34,817 bases of DNA. Origin: Candidatus Omnitrophota bacterium (GTDB lineage Bacteria; Omnitrophota; Gorgyraeia; Duberdicusellales; 4484-171). Below the pieces are notes generated by a model that was not told where the DNA came from, did no database searches, and saw only the letters and a program-made list of their open reading frames with translations. The stretch is taken from NCBI GenBank assembly GCA_023819525.1, contig JAMWCT010000004.1, positions 1-34,817 on the forward strand. The letters run 5' to 3'. A program made the translations under genes and the position numbers. Below are positions 26,500-34,817 of this stretch, one piece after another (the stretch's first letter is position 1; every line of letters starts with the position of its first letter).

Positions 26500-27636
26500 A
26501 TGAGTGGTTTATATATACATATTCCTTTTTGCAAAAATAAATGTATATATTGTAATTTTTATAGCATTGTATATCGCAAACAATCTGCTACTGAATACAT
26601 AAATATTCTTAAAAAACAGCTATCAAATTTAAATCAAAATTTTTCTACCATTTATATAGGAGGTGGCACCCCAACAATATTAGATTTTTTAGAACTTAAA
26701 GCACTATTATATAGTTTACGTAAATTTATAAAAAATGCAAATGAGATTACTATTGAGGCTAATCCAGAAAGTTTAAATGTAGATAAGGTTAAACTTTTTA
26801 TAGATGAAGGCGTAAACAGAATAAGTATAGGTGCGCAGTCGTTTAATGATAAGAAGTTAGAAAGATTAGGCCGCATGCATTCTTCATATCAAGCAAAAAC
26901 GGCAATAAGTTTATGTAAAAAATACGGTTTTAAAAATATAAATATTGATTTAATTTTTGGCGTATTTGGCGAAACATATCCGATTTGGAAAAAAGATTTA
27001 CTTGAAGTAATTAAATTAGCTCCTAGCCATGTCTCAATATACATGCTTACATATGAAAAAAACACCCCTCTATATAAACAACTTCAAAAAAAATTGATAT
27101 TACAAATGGATGAAGAGTTGGTAGTTAAGATGTATAAATTCGCAATAAATTTTTTGGAAAAAAATGGTTTTTGTCAATATGAAATATCAAATTTTGCAAA
27201 AAGAAATTATTTTTGTCAACACAATATAAATTATTGGGAAAATAATCCATATACAGGATTAGGGCCTTCGGCTTTTTCCTACAATGATGGAGTAAGGGCA
27301 AAAAATATCTCTTGTTTAAAAGAATACATAGAAAAAGTTAAAAAAAATGAAAATTTTATTGCATTTAGTGAAAAATTAAAGCCTATAAGAAGAGCGAAAG
27401 AAACAGCGAGTTTAAAGATTCGCACAATTGAAGGGATTGATTTTGATTGGTTTTATAAAAAAACTGGTTTTGATTTTTTAGTTTTAGAAAAAGAAGCCTT
27501 AAGAATGCTAATTAAAAATAGGTTAATACGGTATAGAATCTGTAATGATCCTGCAAAAAATAAGTTAAAGGTTGGGATTTGTCTAACCAAAAAAGGGCTA
27601 CTATTTTCTGATACTGTTTCAGCTGCACTTTTGTAA
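26500..27636 (+). CDS. hemW: HemW-type radical SAM protein (heme chaperone family)
   Basis: 378 residues. It starts LYIHIPFCKNKCIYCNFYS, with the CxxxCxxC cluster motif, followed by IYIGGGTPTIL, EANPESL, RISIGAQSFNDKKLERLGR and HNINYWENNPYTGLGPSAFSY, then the HemW C-terminal domain. HemW was long annotated as oxygen-independent coproporphyrinogen oxidase, but family members with the CNF pattern are heme chaperones rather than HemN. No heme biosynthesis gene is in the window. The start is only 16 bp from the divergent radical SAM gene, so their promoters must overlap each other's 5' coding sequence. Confidence 0.87.
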   Translation: MSGLYIHIPFCKNKCIYCNFYSIVYRKQSATEYINILKKQLSNLNQNFSTIYIGGGTPTILDFLELKALLYSLRKFIKNANEITIEANPESLNVDKVKLFIDEGVNRISIGAQSFNDKKLERLGRMHSSYQAKTAISLCKKYGFKNINIDLIFGVFGETYPIWKKDLLEVIKLAPSHVSIYMLTYEKNTPLYKQLQKKLILQMDEELVVKMYKFAINFLEKNGFCQYEISNFAKRNYFCQHNINYWENNPYTGLGPSAFSYNDGVRAKNISCLKEYIEKVKKNENFIAFSEKLKPIRRAKETASLKIRTIEGIDFDWFYKKTGFDFLVLEKEALRMLIKNRLIRYRICNDPAKNKLKVGICLTKKGLLFSDTVSAALL

Positions 27637-27685
27637 TTAAAATTTTATTCTAAATTAAATATTACATAGTTTCGAAAAGATCACG

Positions 27686-27855
27686 TTATTTAAACATTTT
27701 TTCCCTTTACAAAGTTAAAATAGTTAGTTTTTCATATTATGCATAACTTAATAAGTGTAAGCGTTTTAAAAAGTTTAATTTTTTTTAAAAGCTTTTAGGG
27801 TTAAATTTTAAAAATGGTTTATCTAAAGCTTTAATAAAAAGATGATTTTTTTTTG
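27686..27855 (+). repeat. Direct repeat copy A
   Basis: Strongly similar to 34582-34727. Both begin TTATTTAAACA and share GTTAAAATAGTT-N-GTTTTTC, then ATATTATG-N-ATAACTTAATAAGTGTAA, with only two mismatches in about 46 bases; looser similarity resumes at GCTTTAATAAAAAG. The segment just before the conserved block, TTTACAAAG, looks like a decayed form of a CCACCTACGAAG hairpin arm in copy B. Confidence 0.75.
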
Positions 27856-28067
27856 GATTAGTCAAATTGACACAAAAGATTTATCTAGTATTTATCAATA
27901 GCAGTCTTTGATAAAAAAATTAGGACTATCTTGATATTTTAGATGCGTAAAAAGGAATAAATATGCACTTAATTTACTATCACTAAGACTTGAAACTTTA
28001 ATTGATTTAATAACTAAGAGACTAAAAGTGGATACCAGCTGTCTAAACAAATATTTAAAAAAAACTC

Positions 28068-28095
28068 TTGACAAAAAAAATTTTTGGATTATAAA
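28068..28095 (+). promoter_or_regulatory. Candidate rrn promoter P1
   Basis: TTGACA (28068-28073), 16-bp spacer, TATAAA (28090-28095). The perfect -35 and position about 160 bp upstream of 16S fit an rRNA promoter. Confidence 0.55.
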
Positions 28096-28114
28096 TATTA
28101 CACCTGCCAATTCT

Positions 28115-28143
28115 TTGACAATTAAAGAAATTTATGCTATATA
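28115..28143 (+). promoter_or_regulatory. Candidate rrn promoter P2
   Basis: TTGACA (28115-28120), 17-bp spacer, TATATA (28138-28143). Together with P1 it gives the tandem arrangement common for rRNA operons. Confidence 0.55.
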
Positions 28144-28190
28144 TCTTATAGGCAGAAATTTAATTAGAGTAGAAAAATAGGTTTTTGTTT

Positions 28191-28227
28191 ATAAAAGCAT
28201 CAAAAATGATGCTTTTATTATTTTTTT
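28191..28227 (+). terminator. Terminator-like hairpin in front of 16S
   Basis: A perfect 12-bp stem, ATAAAAGCATCA (28191-28202) with TGATGCTTTTAT (28207-28218), an AAAA loop and a T-rich tail. By form this is an intrinsic terminator. If P1/P2 drive the rrn operon it lies in the rrn leader and could instead be a boxB-like stem, since boxA follows immediately. Confidence 0.6.
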
Positions 28228-28237
28228 GTTCTTTGAT
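28227..28237 (+). promoter_or_regulatory. rrn antitermination boxA
   Basis: TGTTCTTTGAT closely matches the bacterial boxA bound by NusB/NusE in rRNA leaders. A related copy, TGTTCATTGAAAA, stands before 23S at 30289-30301. Confidence 0.5.
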
Positions 28238-28255
28238 CTTAAATTGGAATTAAAA

Positions 28256-29843
<1,588 letters not shown>

Positions 29844-29966
29844 CAATTTAATTTTTTTTTAGAGCTAGATTTCCTCCAAAGGTTTTTTATTCATTTTAGC
29901 ACTATAAAAACAAATTCAATTTTGAGAACATTTATTATTTCCGTCTTTACGCGATAAAGCACGGAA

Positions 29967-30039
29967 GGGCCCATAGCTCAGTTGGCAGAGCACCGTGCTG
30001 ATAACGCGGGGGTGTCTGGTTCGATCCCAGATGGGCCCA
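29967..30039 (+). tRNA. tRNA-Ile (GAT)
   Basis: The acceptor stem GGGCCCA (29967-29973) pairs with TGGGCCC (30032-30038), with discriminator A. The anticodon loop CTGATAA gives anticodon GAT, and the T-arm contains GGTTCGATCCC. CCA is not encoded. Located in the 16S-23S spacer, as in many bacteria. Confidence 0.95.
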
Positions 30040-30124
30040 TTCTATGGAGCACAACAGATATATACGTTTTCAATAGTTTTTAAAATTACTCTTAGCCATA
30101 ACTCACATATCATTAGCCATTAAA

Positions 30125-30197
30125 GGGGCCGTGGTTCAGTTGGGAGAACGCCTGCTTTGCAAGCAGGAGGTCAGCGGTTCAAATCCGCTCGGCTCCA
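30125..30197 (+). tRNA. tRNA-Ala (TGC)
   Basis: The acceptor stem GGGGCCG pairs with CGGCTCC, including one G-U. The anticodon loop TTTGCAA reads TGC, and the T-arm has GGTTCAAATCC. CCA is not encoded. Second spacer tRNA of the operon. Confidence 0.95.
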
Positions 30198-30288
30198 AAG
30201 AAGGAAAAGTAGATAGTTAGGATAGCAAGTTTTAAATTTAATAAAAAATTAAAACTTACGAATTTAGAAGCATAATATTATTTTAAAT

Positions 30289-30301
30289 TGTTCATTGAAA
30301 A
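30289..30301 (+). promoter_or_regulatory. Spacer boxA before 23S
   Basis: TGTTCATTGAAAA resembles boxA and lies just upstream of 23S, the usual place of the second antitermination site in rRNA operons. Confidence 0.4.
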
Positions 30302-30310
30302 TTTGGGTTG

Positions 30311-33276
<2,966 letters not shown>

Positions 33277-33323
33277 ACCCATTTTTTTAAACTATTGTTT
33301 ATTTGAATAGTTTTTATGAAATT

Positions 33324-33439
33324 GGGGGTGCTTTTACCGGAGGGGCCACACCCGTTCCCATTCCGAATACGGCCGTTAAGCCCTCCAGGGCCGATGGTAC
33401 TGTTCTCGCAAGGGAATGGGAGAGTAGGTCAGTGCCCCC
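33324..33439 (+). rRNA. rrf: 5S ribosomal RNA
   Basis: About 116 nt with terminal stem GGGGG (33324-33328) and CCCCC (33435-33439). Internal 5S hallmarks such as CCACACCCGTTCCCATTCCGAA and GGAGAGTAGGTC are present. It closes the rrn operon in the normal order. Confidence 0.95.
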
Positions 33440-33453
33440 TTTTTTGTTTTTTT
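33430..33453 (+). terminator. Probable rrn terminator (5S end stem plus T-run)
   Basis: The 3' arm of the 5S terminal stem is followed at once by TTTTTTGTTTTTTT (33440-33453). The 5S stem itself may serve as the terminator hairpin. TATAAT at 33453-33458 overlaps its end and may start rplM transcription. Confidence 0.4.
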
Positions 33454-33458
33454 ATAAT
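33453..33458 (+). promoter_or_regulatory. Possible -10 box for rplM-rpsI
   Basis: A perfect TATAAT lies 20 bp before the rplM ATG, with no convincing -35 hexamer at the expected distance. It would give a very short leader without a Shine-Dalgarno sequence. Read-through from the rrn operon is the alternative. Confidence 0.3.
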
Positions 33459-33478
33459 AAAAATAATTAGTTTAGTTT

Positions 33479-33907
33479 ATGCAAAAAACAACAAAATTTT
33501 TTAACAATGTCCAAAGAAATTGGTATCTTGTAGATGCCAAGGATAAAATTTTAGGCAGGCTTTCCCGAAATATAGCAAGAATTTTACAAGGAAAGCATAA
33601 ACCTTGTTATAGTCCAAATTTTTTATGTGGAGATTATGTTATAGTTATAAATTCAAGGTATATAAAATTAACAGGCAAAAAAAGCGAAGAAAAAATATAC
33701 GATAAGTATTCTGGTTATCCTGATGGCAGAAGAGAGATGACATTTAGAGAACTTTCAAGAAAAAATCCATCAAAAATTTTATATTTTGCAATAAAGGGTA
33801 TGCTTCCAAAGACTCGTTTAGGAAAAAGAATGTTACGTATGTTAAAAATTTATCCGGATGATAAACATAGTCATCAAGCACAAAAGCCACAAAAAATAGA
33901 ATTATAG
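33479..33907 (+). CDS. rplM: 50S ribosomal protein L13
   Basis: 142 residues, normal length. Recognisable L13 segments are WYLVDAKDKILGRLSRNIARIL, GDYVIVINSRYIKLTGKK, YDKYSGYPDG and AIKGMLPKTRLGKRMLRMLKIY. L13 is an early assembly protein of the 50S subunit. No Shine-Dalgarno sequence precedes the ATG. Paired with rpsI three bases downstream, the conserved bacterial arrangement, here placed directly after an rRNA operon. Confidence 0.96.
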   Translation: MQKTTKFFNNVQRNWYLVDAKDKILGRLSRNIARILQGKHKPCYSPNFLCGDYVIVINSRYIKLTGKKSEEKIYDKYSGYPDGRREMTFRELSRKNPSKILYFAIKGMLPKTRLGKRMLRMLKIYPDDKHSHQAQKPQKIEL

Positions 33908-33910
33908 AAT

Positions 33911-34351
33911 ATGAATACAGAAATAGCAAATAGAAATTCAGTTAACGAAGAACAAAAAAACAATAACATAATTTTTGCGACAGGTAGAAGAAAAGAGGCG
34001 ATTGCAAGAGTTAGATTGATCCCTCAAGGAAAAGGTAAAATTCTAATTAATGGAAGAGACTATCTTAATTATTTTTGTACCATAGAACAACGGATGCAAG
34101 TTAAAAAGCCAATAGTTGCTGCTAATGTAGAAAATAAAATTGATATATTGGCAAATGTAAAAGGCGGAGGCTTAACTGGTCAAGCAGGTGCTGTAAGTTT
34201 AGGGATTGCACGTTGTTTAGCTAATTTAGATCCACAGTTAAGAGCAATTTTAAGAAAAGAAGATTTGCTAACAAGAGATCCGCGCGCCAAAGAAAGAAAA
34301 AAATATGGGAGAAAAGGCGCAAGAAAAAGATTTCAGTGGACAAAAAGATAA
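33911..34351 (+). CDS. rpsI: 30S ribosomal protein S9
   Basis: 146 residues. A short lineage-specific N-terminal extension (about 1-21) precedes the S9 core FATGRRKEAIARVRLIPQGKG, followed by VKGGGLTGQAGAVSLGIARCL, LLTRDPRAKERKKYGRKGARK and the basic tail ending FQWTKR, which reaches the P-site. No Shine-Dalgarno sequence is visible (AATAGAATATG-like context), consistent with coupling to rplM. Confidence 0.96.
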   Translation: MNTEIANRNSVNEEQKNNNIIFATGRRKEAIARVRLIPQGKGKILINGRDYLNYFCTIEQRMQVKKPIVAANVENKIDILANVKGGGLTGQAGAVSLGIARCLANLDPQLRAILRKEDLLTRDPRAKERKKYGRKGARKRFQWTKR

Positions 34352-34581
34352 TTTTTTCAAAAAACCCTCACCATTCATTAATCAACGAAAAATAAAGAGC
34401 CAAAAGCAGTCAAATACTTTCAAGATGTTTCCTATGACTGTCCAAAAAAACTGCATTTTTGCAATACCTAACACTAACTACATTTTTTGCTTTCTTAAAA
34501 CACAAGCACAAAAAATCCTTACTTAACTAAAATACATTAGACGCGCACTATAAAAAGGTATCTGATTTTTAAGATATTAAT
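34352..34581. other. Gap after rpsI without recognised content
   Basis: About 230 bp of AT-rich sequence. I found no gene, tRNA or clear terminator hairpin on either strand. A 73-codon open frame that starts inside rpsI (34305) has no recognisable features and is treated as a shadow. Confidence 0.5.
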
Positions 34582-34817
34582 TTATTTAAACACTTTTCCA
34601 CCTACGAAGTTAAAATAGTTTGTTTTTCATATTATGTATAACTTAATAAGTGTAACTTTTTTGGAGAGTTTAAATTTTTAAAGCTTTAAAAAGGATTTAT
34701 CTTAAGGCTTTAATAAAAAGTTGTTTTCATCTTTAAAAATAGATGTTAAAAACCTTCCAGAAAGAAATAGTTGAAGATGAATTCTTATAAAATCTAAACC
34801 TAAATTGATTTAATAAC
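34582..34817 (+). repeat. Direct repeat copy B, running off the window
   Basis: The counterpart of 27686-27855, about 6.9 kb downstream and in the same orientation. The best match covers 34582-34727. The last bases of the window, ATTGATTTAATAAC, also occur at 28000-28013 beyond copy A, so the homologous region probably continues past the end. It carries TTTTCCACCTACGAAG, a relative of the perfect hairpin at 11-31. Confidence 0.75.

Larger units (their letters stand above)
27857..28180 (+). pseudogene. Decayed frame resembling the C-terminus of a REP-type (Y1) transposase
   Basis: One frame runs 108 codons with only two internal stops and ends at 28178-28180. Its second half reads LETLIDLITKRLKVDTSCLNK, then SLTIKEIYAIYLIGRNLIRVEK. 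This resembles the helix-turn-helix tail of REP-associated tyrosine transposases ('LEeIi..Va..F.V....L' and 'SLkEIg..FG...S.vs....RVEK'). The catalytic HUH part is not visible. The overlap with likely rrn promoters weakens the case, so I hold it loosely. Confidence 0.3.
27637..28190. other. Gene-free stretch upstream of the rrn operon
   Basis: No intact gene is seen. The stretch holds, in order, 50 bp without recognisable content, copy A of a diverged direct repeat (27686-27855), a broken transposase-like frame (27857-28180) and two consensus-type promoters overlapping that frame. Confidence 0.7.

Noticed and set aside
27857-28180. Intact small gene on the minus strand at 27895-28110
   Set aside because: Compositionally unremarkable 71-codon frame with no family signature; the plus-strand frame with transposase-like residues is a better explanation.

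Overview
The window is AT-rich bacterial chromosome, tightly packed and almost entirely transcribed left to right. The one rRNA operon (16S, tRNA-Ile, tRNA-Ala, 23S, 5S) and lipopolysaccharide-related genes (heptose phosphatase, core-type glycosyltransferase, PagL-like lipid A deacylase, TonB-like protein, lipoprotein) indicate a diderm. The 16S sequence looks like the PVC superphylum; I favour Omnitrophota (former OP3) or a near relative. That placement is from memory of sequence style, not from a tree.

Layout. 1-2542: metal-responsive regulator plus FeoA/FeoB ferrous iron uptake. 2722-3473: receiver-domain protein and STAS protein. 3622-6794: purS-purQ-purL, a complete FGAM synthase. 6853-10366: TPR protein, PagL-like enzyme, N-acetylglutamate synthase-like acetyltransferase, acyl-CoA dehydrogenase. 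10453-12669: rpsU, zinc-finger anti-sigma-like membrane protein, STAS-PilZ fusion, lipoprotein, TonB-like protein. 12884-24711: a very compact 12-gene run with overlaps or short gaps: Memo (AmmeMemoRadiSam B), AMMECR1 (AmmeMemoRadiSam A), rsmE, mtaB, GT2, gmhB, GT28-type glycosyltransferase, a PriA without helicase motifs, fmt, acylphosphatase, metallophosphoesterase, ligA. 24730-25232: wreck of an IS1634-type transposase. 25233-26483 (minus) and 26500-27636 (plus): divergent radical SAM genes. 27637-28250: a repeat, a decayed transposase-like frame and rrn promoter signals. 28256-33441: rrn operon. 33479-34351: rplM-rpsI. 34582-34817: second copy of the repeat, running off the window.

The most notable points are: (1) Memo and AMMECR1 genes that both encode apparently exported proteins, the AMMECR1 one carrying a hexapeptide-repeat tail that looks like a left-handed beta-helix; (2) a PriA that keeps all eight zinc cysteines but has lost the Walker A, DExH and later helicase motifs; (3) promoters whose -10 boxes lie only about 5-15 nt from the start codon, implying leaderless mRNAs, next to widespread absence of Shine-Dalgarno sequences; (4) diverged direct repeats bracketing the rrn/rplM-rpsI block; (5) 16S variants at sites used by universal primers and probes. 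All functional assignments are by recognition of motifs in the translated sequence; no database search was run.
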